Shown here piece after piece: positions 7,139-14,632 of a stretch of DNA of 20,213 nucleotides. Every line of letters begins with the position of its first letter. The first letter of the stretch is position 1. The position numbers and the translations under genes are program-made. The DNA is taken from contig JASHQO010000406.1 in NCBI GenBank assembly GCA_030039105.1, forward strand, positions 1-20,213, given 5' to 3'. This stretch comes from Xanthobacteraceae bacterium (GTDB lineage Bacteria > Pseudomonadota > Alphaproteobacteria > Rhizobiales > Xanthobacteraceae). The notes beneath the pieces were generated by a model. That model made no database searches. It had not been told where the DNA came from and worked only from the letters and a program-made list of their open reading frames with translations.

Positions 7139-7212
7139 CGTAATAGCACTGGATTGACCTTGTGCGGGAGATTGGATGTCGGCGCTGTTGCTCATCGCGC
7201 CTGACTGGGGCA

Positions 7213-7234
7213 AAGGAGGGAAACATCCCTCCTT
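7213..7234 (+). promoter_or_regulatory. Leader hairpin enclosing a Shine-Dalgarno-like sequence
   Basis: AAGGAGGGA (7213-7221) and TCCCTCCTT (7226-7234) form a perfect 9-bp stem with a 4-nt loop, 45 nt before the hldD ATG. The left arm is a consensus Shine-Dalgarno but no ATG or GTG start lies at a usable distance, while the hldD start itself has no recognisable Shine-Dalgarno. No T-run follows, so it is not an ordinary intrinsic terminator. It may be a leader structure that stabilises or regulates the mRNA. Confidence 0.4.
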
Positions 7235-7279
7235 GAGTGGGAAAATTCCTCTCCAACACCTGACCGGTCTACGGCGTCG

Positions 7280-8260
7280 ATGTTATTGGTCACCGGCGGG
7301 GCCGGTTTCATCGGATCGAACGTGGTGGCAAGCCTCAACGAGACAGGCCGCACCGACGTAGTCGTCAACGATTTTCTCGGCAATGAGGGCAAGTGGCGCA
7401 ATCTCGGCAAGCGCCAGCTCGCCGATGTCGTAGCACCGGCCGATCTGTTGCGCTGGCTCGACGGCCGCAAGCTTGATGCCGTCATTCACATGGGCGCCAT
7501 CTCGTCGACCACGGTGACCGACGGCGATGCGGTGATTGAAAATAATTTCAAGCTGTCGCTGCGCCTGTTCGACTGGTGCGCGGCAACCCGCACGCCGTTC
7601 ATCTATGCCTCGTCGGCCGCGACTTTCGGCGACGGCGGGGCCGGCTTTTCCGACGACTATTCGCTGGGCGCCTTGAAAAAGCTCAAGCCGATGAATCTCT
7701 ACGGCTGGAGCAAGCATATCTTCGATCTCGCCGTGATCGAGCGCGTCGCCCGGCTGGAGCCGGTGCCGCCGCAATGGGCCGGGCTGAAATTCTTCAACGT
7801 GTTCGGCGCCAACGAGTACCACAAAGGCGAGATGATGAGCCTGGTCGCCAAGCGCTTCGACGAGGCCAGCGCCGGCAACACCGTCCGGCTGTTCAAATCG
7901 CACCGGCCCGGCATCGCCGACGGCGAGCAGAAGCGCGACTTCATCTATGTGGAGGATGCTGTTGCCGTGGTGCGCTGGCTGCTGGCGAGCCCCAAAGTGT
8001 CGGGCATCTTCAATGTCGGCACCGGCAAAGCGCGGAGCTTTCGCGACCTGATCGCCGCCATGTTCGCCGCGCTGGGCCGCGAGCCGGCCATCGAATATAT
8101 CGACATGCCGGCCGAGATCCGCGACAGCTACCAATATTTCACGCAAGCCGAGACCGGCAATCTGCGCCGGGCCGGCTATAATGCGACGTTCACGCCGCTC
8201 GAGGATGCGGTGCGGCACTACGTGACGACCTATCTCGATCGCGCCGATCGCTACCGCTGA
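7280..8260 (+). CDS. hldD: ADP-L-glycero-D-manno-heptose 6-epimerase
   Basis: A 326-residue cytosolic SDR that converts ADP-D-glycero-D-manno-heptose to the L,D form, the last step in making the core heptose donor. It begins MLLVTGGAGFIGSNVVASLN, with the NADP-binding motif G6-G7-A8-G9-F10-I11-G12. HMGAISSTT, YASSAATFGDG, Tyr141 and Lys145 in YGWSK, FFNVFGANEYHKGEM, KRDFIYVEDA and the substrate segment RDSYQYFTQAETGNLRRAGY all match HldD. Length is normal. No clear Shine-Dalgarno precedes the ATG and no in-frame GTG or TTG lies just upstream; a hairpin occupies the leader. It heads the rightward block, 24 bp before hldE, the enzyme that makes its substrate precursor. Confidence 0.96.
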   Translation: MLLVTGGAGFIGSNVVASLNETGRTDVVVNDFLGNEGKWRNLGKRQLADVVAPADLLRWLDGRKLDAVIHMGAISSTTVTDGDAVIENNFKLSLRLFDWCAATRTPFIYASSAATFGDGGAGFSDDYSLGALKKLKPMNLYGWSKHIFDLAVIERVARLEPVPPQWAGLKFFNVFGANEYHKGEMMSLVAKRFDEASAGNTVRLFKSHRPGIADGEQKRDFIYVEDAVAVVRWLLASPKVSGIFNVGTGKARSFRDLIAAMFAALGREPAIEYIDMPAEIRDSYQYFTQAETGNLRRAGYNATFTPLEDAVRHYVTTYLDRADRYR

Positions 8261-8284
8261 GGAAAAAGGGCCTTCGCGCAACAC

Positions 8285-9760
8285 ATGTTCGACTTCGAAG
8301 ACGCGCTCAAGCTCGTTGCCGAGCAGACCGTTCTCTGCGTCGGCGATCTCATGCTTGACGATTTCGTTTATGGCGACGTCACGCGCATCTCACCCGAGGC
8401 GCCGACGCCCGTGCTGGCGGTGCGGCACAGCGAAATCCAGATCGGCGGCGCCGGCAACGTGGCGCGCAATATCGCGGCGCTCGGCGCGCAGTGCATCCTG
8501 GTCGGCCTGATCGGCAACGACGATGCCGGCCTGACGCTGACCAATGCACTCGGCAAATTCAACGGCGCCATCGTCCCCGATCTCGTCGTCGACAAGGCGC
8601 GGCAGACGACGCGCAAGGTGCGCTTCGTCTCCGAACATCATTCGAGCCATTTGATGCGGGCCGATTGGGAGACCACCGCGCCGACCAGTGCGCAGAGCGC
8701 GGCGTCGATCATAGCTTACGCCGAAACAGCCATGCCGCAGGTCGGTGCCGTGATCCTGTCCGACTATGCCAAGGGCACGCTGACGCCGCGCGTCATTCGC
8801 GCCATCGTCGATGCAGCGCGACGCCACAACAAGCCCGTCGTGGTCGATCCGAAGGGCCACGATTACAGCATCTATCGCGGTGCCACCTTGATCACGCCGA
8901 ACCGCCAGGAGCTCGGTGCCGCGGTGCATCGCCCGGTCACGACCGAGGCAGAGATCGCCAACGCCGCGGCCGAGTTGGCGCAGCTCGTCGAGAGCAAGGC
9001 GGTGCTGGTCACCCGCAGCGAGGAGGGCATGACGCTCCACCTCGAAGGCCATGCGCCGATCCACGTCCCCGCCTATCCCGTGAAGGTGCGCGACGTGTCC
9101 GGCGCCGGCGACACGGTTGCCGCCGTGATGGCGGTGCTGCTGGCGATGCAGGTGCCGTATGAATCCGCCATGCGCGCCGCTAACGCCGCCGCCGCCGTCG
9201 TGGTCGGTAAGCGCGGCACCGCGACCGTCACGCTCGCCGAGCTGCGCCACAGCATCCTGCCGGCCGCGGCGCTCGCGCCCGAGGACAAGATCGTGTTCGA
9301 CTGGTCGGTGCTCGACGAGCGGCTCAAGGAGTGGCGCCGCGCCGGCCTGCGCGTCGGCTTCACCAACGGCTGCTTCGATCTGCTGCACCGCGGCCACATC
9401 AGGCTGTTGGCCGAAGCACGCGCCGCCTGCGACCGCCTCGTGGTGGGGCTCAACAGCGATGGCTCGACACGGCGGCTCAAAGGCAATGGCCGGCCGATTA
9501 ATCCTGCCGAGGGCCGTGCCGAGGTGCTGGCGGCCCTCGAAGCCGTCGATCTCGTCGTGGTGTTCGAAGAGGACACGCCGCTCGAGTTGGTCAAGCGCGT
9601 CCGCCCTGCGGTGCTGGTCAAGGGCGCCGACTATAAGCGCGACGAGGTGGTCGGCGCCGACGTGGTCGAGGCCGCCGGCGGCACCGTGGTGCTGGTCGAT
9701 CTGGTGCCCGGCCATTCGACCAGCAGCATGGTGCGCCGCTCCGCCGAATCCGCAACGTGA
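8285..9760 (+). CDS. hldE: Bifunctional heptose 7-phosphate kinase / heptose 1-phosphate adenylyltransferase
   Basis: A 491-residue two-domain cytosolic enzyme that phosphorylates heptose 7-phosphate to the 1,7-bisphosphate and later adenylates heptose 1-phosphate. Residues 1 to about 325 are a ribokinase/PfkB-type kinase: LVVGDLMLD-like start (CVGDLMLDDFVYGD), the GGAGNVARN sugar-binding motif, and DVSGAGDTVAA near 268-278 with the catalytic Asp of the anion hole. Residues from about 350 are a nucleotidyltransferase with FTNGCFDLLHRGHI (HxGH ATP motif), GLNSDGSTRRLKG and LVKGADYKRDEVVGA. Both halves are complete, so this is the fused form and not separate HldA and HldC. The intermediate phosphatase GmhB and isomerase GmhA are not encoded in the window. 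Confidence 0.96.
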   Translation: MFDFEDALKLVAEQTVLCVGDLMLDDFVYGDVTRISPEAPTPVLAVRHSEIQIGGAGNVARNIAALGAQCILVGLIGNDDAGLTLTNALGKFNGAIVPDLVVDKARQTTRKVRFVSEHHSSHLMRADWETTAPTSAQSAASIIAYAETAMPQVGAVILSDYAKGTLTPRVIRAIVDAARRHNKPVVVDPKGHDYSIYRGATLITPNRQELGAAVHRPVTTEAEIANAAAELAQLVESKAVLVTRSEEGMTLHLEGHAPIHVPAYPVKVRDVSGAGDTVAAVMAVLLAMQVPYESAMRAANAAAAVVVGKRGTATVTLAELRHSILPAAALAPEDKIVFDWSVLDERLKEWRRAGLRVGFTNGCFDLLHRGHIRLLAEARAACDRLVVGLNSDGSTRRLKGNGRPINPAEGRAEVLAALEAVDLVVVFEEDTPLELVKRVRPAVLVKGADYKRDEVVGADVVEAAGGTVVLVDLVPGHSTSSMVRRSAESAT

Positions 9761-9776
9761 CCGGAGCGCCGTTGTG

Positions 9777-10514
9777 ATGCCGGCACGACAGCGCGCCATC
9801 TTTCCGGACACCGCCGAGGATACGCTCAAGGAGCAGTTCTTCGCCGGCAGACCGTCCGGCTACTTCGTCGACGTCGGCGCCAACGATCCGAAGGCGATCT
9901 CGCAGAGCTGGCATCTCGAGCGCATGGGCTGGGACGGCGTGCTGGTCGAGCCGCAGCCGGCACTGGCACAGAAGCTGCGCGAGCAGCGCCGCGCCAAAGT
10001 GTTCGCCTGCGCCTGCTCGTCGCCGGCCAATGCCGGAAAGCTGCTGCGGCTGCACGTTGCCGGCATTCACTCCTCGCTCAATCCGGATTTTTTCGTCGCC
10101 GGCATGCGCCGTGAAGATGTCATCGAGGTGCCGGCGCGGACGCTTGACGATATTCTGGAGGACGCCGACGCGCCGACGCCGATCGACTTTCTGTCCATCG
10201 ACGTGGAAAATCATGAGATCGAGGTGTTGAGCGGCCTTACGCTCACCCGCTGGCAGCCGCGACTGATTTTGATCGAAGATCTGGCGCTCAACCTGCGCAT
10301 CCATCGTCTGCTGAGCTCGCGCGGCTACAAATGGGTCCGCCGCACCGGGCTCAATAGCTGGTATGTGCCGAAAAGCTCGCCGATGAAGGTCAGTCCGTTC
10401 GGCCAGTGGCAGTTCATGCGCAAGCATTATCTTGGCGTCCCGTTCCGGCATTTGCGCGAGGCCAAGCGGAAGCAGCGCGAGAGATTGCGCGCCGCCGTCG
10501 GGCGAGCGCGCTGA
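9777..10514 (+). CDS. FkbM-family methyltransferase (first copy)
   Basis: A 245-residue cytosolic class I SAM-dependent methyltransferase of the FkbM type, which O-methylates sugars or other hydroxyls. Motif I is FVDVGANDP (30-38), the acidic ribose-binding motif is VEPQP (57-61), and FLSIDVENHEIEVLSG (138-153) is the conserved FkbM segment. The C-terminus after about 205 is a basic Arg/Lys-rich tail that may bring it to membranes or LPS. The frame is open far upstream in the shadow of hldE, but the ATG at 9777 with GGAG at 9763-9766 gives a compact product 16 bp after hldE. The short aromatic-basic tail has no domain match that I know. A core heptose or hexose hydroxyl is the natural guess for the acceptor. 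Confidence 0.87.
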   Translation: MPARQRAIFPDTAEDTLKEQFFAGRPSGYFVDVGANDPKAISQSWHLERMGWDGVLVEPQPALAQKLREQRRAKVFACACSSPANAGKLLRLHVAGIHSSLNPDFFVAGMRREDVIEVPARTLDDILEDADAPTPIDFLSIDVENHEIEVLSGLTLTRWQPRLILIEDLALNLRIHRLLSSRGYKWVRRTGLNSWYVPKSSPMKVSPFGQWQFMRKHYLGVPFRHLREAKRKQRERLRAAVGRAR

Positions 10515-10536
10515 CAGTCCGTGGAGCCGTGCCGCC

Positions 10537-11376
10537 GTGGTCGAACGCATCTCCGTCATCGTCGCGACCTACAATCGGCCGGATGCCCTGGACGCAGTGT
10601 TGCGCTCGCTGCTGCGGCAAAGCGACGTCGATTTCGAGGTGTTGGTCGCCGACGACGGTTCGACGGACGACACGAAGCGTCTGGTCGACGAGTGGAAGCC
10701 GCGGTTCAATCGGCGCCTCGGTCATGTCTGGCATCCCGACAGTGGCTTTCGCCTCGCCGAAATCCGCAACCGCGCGATCCTTACGGCGGCCGGCAGCTAT
10801 TGCATCTTTCTCGACGGCGACTGCATCGCGCGCAGGGATTACGTCGCGACACACCGCGCGCTTGCCCGGCCTGGATGGTTCGTGACCGGCAATCGGCTGT
10901 TGCTGTCACGGGCGTTGACCGAACGGATTTTGCTGCAAAAGCTGGAGCCGGAGACCTGGACCTTCGCCGACTGGCGCCATTTACGGCGCGCCGGCGAGAT
11001 CAAACGCCTGGCGCCGTTGGTCTCGTTGCCGCTCGGGCCGCTGCGACTGCGGCGCGCGCACGATTGGCACGGCGCCCAGGGCTGCAATCTCGGCATCTGG
11101 CGCTCCGACCTGATCGCCGTCGACGGCTTCGAAGGCAGTTTCGATAGCTGGGGACGGGAAGACTCCGATCTCTTGATTCGTCTGATGCGCGCGGGCGTGC
11201 GCCGCAAGGACGGCCGCATGGCGACGGGAGTCGTGCACTTGTGGCACCCGGAAGCCGACCGATCGCGGCTGGCCGAGAACGAGCGCCGGCTTGACAATAT
11301 CCGCACCGCCACTCGTATTCGCGCCGAACGCGGGCTTTCGGCGCTGCGCGACGAAGCTGCCGCGAGCGCGACCTGA
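10537..11376 (+). CDS. Family 2 glycosyltransferase with galactosyltransferase-like C-terminal segment
   Basis: A 279-residue GT-A enzyme. The nucleotide-binding Asp pair DD is at 39-40 (VLVADDGSTDDT), the metal motif DGD at 93-95 (YCIFLDGDCIAR), and the C-terminal acceptor/catalytic part carries HGAQGCNLGIWRSDL then SWGREDSDLLIRLMRAG (204-220) and HLWHP (234-238), as in chondroitin-polymerase-like and other galactosyl or hexosaminyl transferases. The start is taken as GTG at 10537, since the protein there begins directly with the first beta strand (VVERISVIVATYNRP) and GGAG lies at 10523-10526; the in-frame ATG at 10432 would overlap the previous gene by 83 bp. It sits between two FkbM methyltransferases. 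Sugar donor unknown. Confidence 0.87.
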   Translation: MVERISVIVATYNRPDALDAVLRSLLRQSDVDFEVLVADDGSTDDTKRLVDEWKPRFNRRLGHVWHPDSGFRLAEIRNRAILTAAGSYCIFLDGDCIARRDYVATHRALARPGWFVTGNRLLLSRALTERILLQKLEPETWTFADWRHLRRAGEIKRLAPLVSLPLGPLRLRRAHDWHGAQGCNLGIWRSDLIAVDGFEGSFDSWGREDSDLLIRLMRAGVRRKDGRMATGVVHLWHPEADRSRLAENERRLDNIRTATRIRAERGLSALRDEAAASAT

Positions 11377-11387
11377 GTGGAACGGTC

Positions 11388-12251
11388 ATGAACACCGACA
11401 CCGCGGCGTTCGGCGCCTTGGCGCCGGGCTGGCTCGACCGGCTGGTGATAGCGCTGACCAAGCCGCTGCCCGATACATATGCCGGCTTGCGGCTCGCCAT
11501 CCTGCTGCGCCGCGCCGTAACTATGCGGCTTGCCTATCCGGACGGCGCGCTCGACGTGAAGCGCTGGGGCATGCGCATGCGGCTGCATCCGCGCGACAAC
11601 GGCTGTGAGAAGAACCTGCTGTTCACGCCGCGCATGTACGAGCCGCAGGAGCTCCATGAGCTCGCGGCCGACATTGCACGCGCCAAGCAACAGGGACGCC
11701 GCTTCACCTTCATCGATATCGGCGCCAATGTCGGCCTGTTCTCGTTGTTCGTGGCCTCGTGCGCGGGTCAGCAAGGCCGCATCCTCGCCGTCGAGCCGGA
11801 AGCGGGCAATCTGCGCCGCCTCGAATTCAACGTGCGCGCCAATCCGGGCGCGCCGATCAAGATCGTTGCCAAGGCGTTGAGCGACGAGTCCGGCTATGTC
11901 GCGGTCGAGCTGGACCGGCGCGACCGCGGCGGCACGCGAACGATGAAGCTCGATCGGGCCGCCGCGCTGCCGCAAGCCGTACGCGTCGCATCGCAGACCT
12001 TGCTGGATCTGCTGGCCGCCGAGGGCATCGATGCGGTCGATGCCGTGAAGATCGACGTCGAGGGCCTGGAGGACATTATCCTTTGCCCGTTCTTCCGCGA
12101 CGCGCCGGCGCCGCTGTTGCCGCGGCTGGTGATCGCCGAGGATTCGCGCGCAAGCTGGAAAACCGATCTGATGGCGATCATGCAGGCGAAAGGCTATGAG
12201 CTTGTGACCTTGAGCCGGCACAACAACCTGATTATGCGGCGCACGCCATGA
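11388..12251 (+). CDS. FkbM-family methyltransferase (second copy)
   Basis: A 287-residue class I SAM-dependent methyltransferase. Motif I FIDIGANVGLFS is at 108-119, VEPE at 135-138, and VKIDVEGLEDIIL at 220-232 is the FkbM hallmark, followed by LVIAEDS. Unlike the first copy it has an approximately 105-residue N-terminal extension ahead of the Rossmann fold, containing DKRWGMRMRLHPRD-like basic/aromatic residues and the NLLFTPRMYEPQEL segment common in long FkbM proteins. The two copies share only the family motifs and are not a recent tandem duplication. It begins 11 bp after the glycosyltransferase and ends in a 4-bp ATGA overlap with waaL. The acceptor is probably a core or O-chain sugar; this is inference from context. 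Confidence 0.88.
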   Translation: MNTDTAAFGALAPGWLDRLVIALTKPLPDTYAGLRLAILLRRAVTMRLAYPDGALDVKRWGMRMRLHPRDNGCEKNLLFTPRMYEPQELHELAADIARAKQQGRRFTFIDIGANVGLFSLFVASCAGQQGRILAVEPEAGNLRRLEFNVRANPGAPIKIVAKALSDESGYVAVELDRRDRGGTRTMKLDRAAALPQAVRVASQTLLDLLAAEGIDAVDAVKIDVEGLEDIILCPFFRDAPAPLLPRLVIAEDSRASWKTDLMAIMQAKGYELVTLSRHNNLIMRRTP

Positions 12252-13489
12252 CGTTCGACATGCGGATATTCGCGCGCGCGGCGGACTGGCTCGCCGTCGC
12301 CGTCGCGGTGTCGTTGCCGTGGTCGACTTCGGCGACCGCCATTCTCATCGTGCTGTGGCTCTTTGCCGTCGCCCCGACGCTGAGCATCGCGACGCTCCGG
12401 CGCGAGCTTTTGAGTGCCGCCGGCGGACTGCCGGTTTTGCTGTGGCTGCTGGCGCTCGTCGGCCTGCTCTGGGCCACGAACGCGATTTGGGCGGAGCGGT
12501 GGAACGGCCTCGGCGGCTTCCATCGGCTGCTGGTCGTTCCGCTTTTGCTCGCGCATTTCCAGCGCTCGGAGCGCGGCGTGTGCGTGCTCTATGGATTTTT
12601 TCTGTCCGTGCTCGTCTTGCTTTTGCTGTCGTGGGCCTTGATCGTCATCCCCGGACTGTCGTGGCGCGGCAAAAATCCCGACATACCGGGCGTTCCGGTC
12701 AAGGACTACATCCTGCAGAGCACGGAGTTTTTGGTCTGCGCCTTTGCGCTGTTCGGCTACGCATTCGACCGGATGCAGTCAAAAGCACGGAGCTGGGCGA
12801 TCGGCTGCATCGCGCTTGCGACCTTGTTTCTCGGCAACATCTTTTTCGTCGTTTCCGGCCGCACCACGCTGCTGATCGCGCCGGTGCTGGCGCTGCTTGT
12901 CGGCTGGCGTTATTTCGCCTGGAAGGGCGTGATCGGCGCCGCCCTGATCAGCGGCATCGTCGGCGTCGTCGTCTGGTACGGCTCGCCTTATCTGCACGCC
13001 CGGCTCGCAACCTCCGTGAGCGATTTGCAGGCCTATCAGCAAGGCGATGCGCCGAACTCGACCGGCTTGCATCTGGAATTTTTGAGCAAGTCGCTGTCCT
13101 TCGTCGCTACCGCGCCGGTCATCGGCCATGGCACCGGCTCGATACCGGAGCAGTTTCGCCATGCGGCGGCCGGCCAGACCGGCGCCGCCGCCGTGGCTTC
13201 GGTCAATCCGCACAACCAGATATTTGCCGTCGCCATTCAGCTCGGCTTCGCCGGCGCCGCGCTGTTGATCGCGATGTGGATCGCCCACGCCTGGCTGTTC
13301 GTCGGTAACCGGCTGATGGATTGGCTCGGCCTTGTCGTCGTCATCCAGAACGTGATCTCGTCGCTGTTCAATTCCAGCCTGTTCGATTTTTCCGAAGGCT
13401 GGTTGTACGTTTTCGGCGTCGGCGTCATCGGCGGTGTGGTGTTGCATGCGCGCGATGCCGCCGCGATGCCACCCGCGGCGCAGCCATGA
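12248..13489 (+). CDS. waaL: O-antigen ligase-like polytopic membrane protein
   Basis: A 413-residue inner-membrane protein with about ten to twelve hydrophobic segments and a periplasmic loop around residues 255-325. It fits the Wzy_C / O-antigen ligase family, which transfers polyprenyl-linked O-chain to lipid A-core. The large loop holds GHGTGSIPEQF (His294) and NPHNQ (320-324, His322), positions where WaaL and Wzy proteins carry an essential His, and VVSGRTTLLIAPVLALLVGW is the other conserved membrane block. Families WaaL and Wzy look alike; the position inside a heptose/core operon favours ligase. It overlaps the preceding FkbM gene and the following heptosyltransferase gene by 4 bp each (ATGA), so translation is coupled across all three. 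Confidence 0.85.
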   Translation: MTFDMRIFARAADWLAVAVAVSLPWSTSATAILIVLWLFAVAPTLSIATLRRELLSAAGGLPVLLWLLALVGLLWATNAIWAERWNGLGGFHRLLVVPLLLAHFQRSERGVCVLYGFFLSVLVLLLLSWALIVIPGLSWRGKNPDIPGVPVKDYILQSTEFLVCAFALFGYAFDRMQSKARSWAIGCIALATLFLGNIFFVVSGRTTLLIAPVLALLVGWRYFAWKGVIGAALISGIVGVVVWYGSPYLHARLATSVSDLQAYQQGDAPNSTGLHLEFLSKSLSFVATAPVIGHGTGSIPEQFRHAAAGQTGAAAVASVNPHNQIFAVAIQLGFAGAALLIAMWIAHAWLFVGNRLMDWLGLVVVIQNVISSLFNSSLFDFSEGWLYVFGVGVIGGVVLHARDAAAMPPAAQP

Positions 13490-14553
13490 GCCCGATCGTG
13501 CTGCCGGAAAATCCTCGCGTGCTCGTGGTGGCGCTGCGCCGGCTCGGCGACGTGCTGCTCACCACGCCGCTCATTCGCAGCGTCAAGCGCGCTTACCCGA
13601 AAGCCTCGATCGAAGCGCTGGTGTTTGCCGGCACCGAAGGAATTTTGGCTGGCAATCCCGACCTTGCCGGCGTCATCACGATCCCGCAGCGGCCGAGCGC
13701 TGGCGAGGATTTCGCGCTGATATTCCGGCTGGCGCGGCGCTACGACGTTGCGCTCTCGACCCAGACCGGCGACCGGCCGACGACGCTGGCCTGGATCGCC
13801 GGCCGGCACAGCGCCGGTCCGCTCGAGCCGAATCGCTTCTCGGCGACGCTCAAGCGTCTGGCGCTGACTCGGTCCCATGTCGCCGACCGCGGCCGGCATC
13901 GCGTTCTCGAAGTGTTGAGGCTCGCCGAGCTTCTCGGCATTGCCCCCATCGCGGAGATCGTCTGCCCGGCCGGCGACGTTCGTCGCGAGCTGATCCCGGC
14001 GCAACCGTTCGCCGTCGTCCATGCCGCGCCGATGTTTACCTATAAGCGCTGGACCGCGGACGGTTGGCGCGCTCTCGCAGCAACCTTGCGCCGACGCGGC
14101 CTCGCCGTGGTCACCAGCGGCGCCGGCGGCGATCGCGCGTACCTCGACGAGGTTTGGCGCGGCAGCGATGTCGTCCGGCGCGACGGCGATCTGGCATGGC
14201 CGGAACTGTCCGCTTCGATCGCGGCGGCACGGGTCTATGTCGGGCCGGACACAGCCGTCACCCACCTGGCCGCTGCCACCGGTACGCCCACGGTGGCGCT
14301 CTATGGGCCGACCGATCCGCGACTGTGGGGACCATGGCCGGTTGGCGGCCTGGAGCGGCCGTGGGCGGCCGCCGGCACCATCCAGCAGCGCGGCAACGTG
14401 TGGCTGGTGCAGAACCCGCTGCCCTGCCTGCCGTGCCAGCTCGAAGGTTGCGAGCGGCGCCTCGACAGCTTCAGCCGCTGCCTCGACGAGCTCACCCCGA
14501 CCCAGGTAATTTCGGCTGTGGATCAAGCACTTGCGCTGCGGCGCGCGGACTAG
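13486..14553 (+). CDS. WaaQ-like heptosyltransferase (GT9)
   Basis: A 355-residue GT-B enzyme of the ADP-heptose:LPS heptosyltransferase family. The N-domain has RVLVVALRRLGDVLLTTPLI (11-30) with the conserved Gly21-Asp22. The C-domain has VHAAPMFTYKRWTADGW and VGPDTAVTHLAAATGTPTVA near 251-270, followed by LYGPTDPRLWGPWP. The CLPCQLEGCERR...RCLDELTP region mirrors the Cys-rich tail of the family. RRLGDVLLTTP and the KRW motif resemble heptosyltransferase III (WaaQ) more than WaaC or WaaF. The ATG at 13486 overlaps the waaL stop; the frame is open further upstream but only within waaL. The acceptor is likely heptose II, or another core residue. Confidence 0.9.
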   Translation: MSPIVLPENPRVLVVALRRLGDVLLTTPLIRSVKRAYPKASIEALVFAGTEGILAGNPDLAGVITIPQRPSAGEDFALIFRLARRYDVALSTQTGDRPTTLAWIAGRHSAGPLEPNRFSATLKRLALTRSHVADRGRHRVLEVLRLAELLGIAPIAEIVCPAGDVRRELIPAQPFAVVHAAPMFTYKRWTADGWRALAATLRRRGLAVVTSGAGGDRAYLDEVWRGSDVVRRDGDLAWPELSASIAAARVYVGPDTAVTHLAAATGTPTVALYGPTDPRLWGPWPVGGLERPWAAAGTIQQRGNVWLVQNPLPCLPCQLEGCERRLDSFSRCLDELTPTQVISAVDQALALRRAD

Positions 14554-14571
14554 GCGTGGGCTGGCGGGGTA

Positions 14572-14627
14572 GCGTTGCGGGGCAAAGCCCGGTAAGGACA
14601 TAGCGGGGACTTAAAGCCGCAACACGC
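14572..14627 (+). other. Possible hairpin between the heptosyltransferase and dehydratase genes
   Basis: GTTGCGG (14574-14580) can pair with CCGCAAC (14617-14623), and GGGC-AAA-GCCC (14580-14590) forms a small alternative stem. They lie in the 79-bp gap before the dehydratase ATG. There is no T-run and the stems are short. The structure may be meaningless, but this is the only sizeable gap in the rightward block and could hold an internal promoter. Confidence 0.2.
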
Positions 14628-14632
14628 AGCCG

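Larger units (their letters stand above)
7010..7279. other. Divergent intergenic region between the two LPS blocks
   Basis: This 270-bp gap must carry promoters for both blocks. The core 7090-7140 is strongly AT-rich in an otherwise GC-rich window and holds the 44-bp near-palindrome. On the minus strand TATAGT (plus 7027-7032) with TTCCCA (7051-7056) is a weak promoter candidate ending about 10 nt before the WaaE-like ATG. On the plus strand TTGACC (7154-7159) has no convincing -10 partner. GCCCCGCGGGGC (7058-7069) is a perfect palindrome. A hairpin lies at 7213-7234. Small open frames across the gap lack coding character. Confidence 0.6.

Noticed and set aside
7074..7259. 61-codon minus-strand frame in the divergent gap
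   Set aside because: It covers the AT-rich palindrome and the leader hairpin, and its codon use and composition are unlike the neighbours. No Shine-Dalgarno in useful context.
9159..9776. In-frame upstream extension of the first FkbM gene
   Set aside because: It lies wholly within hldE in another frame and has shadow composition; the ATG at 9777 has its own GGAG.
8390..9829. 479-codon minus-strand open frame opposite hldE
   Set aside because: It is antisense to hldE, and its length is a consequence of high GC content.
10839..12221. 460-codon minus-strand open frame opposite the glycosyltransferase and second FkbM genes
   Set aside because: It spans two well-supported genes and their junction in antisense and has no motif.
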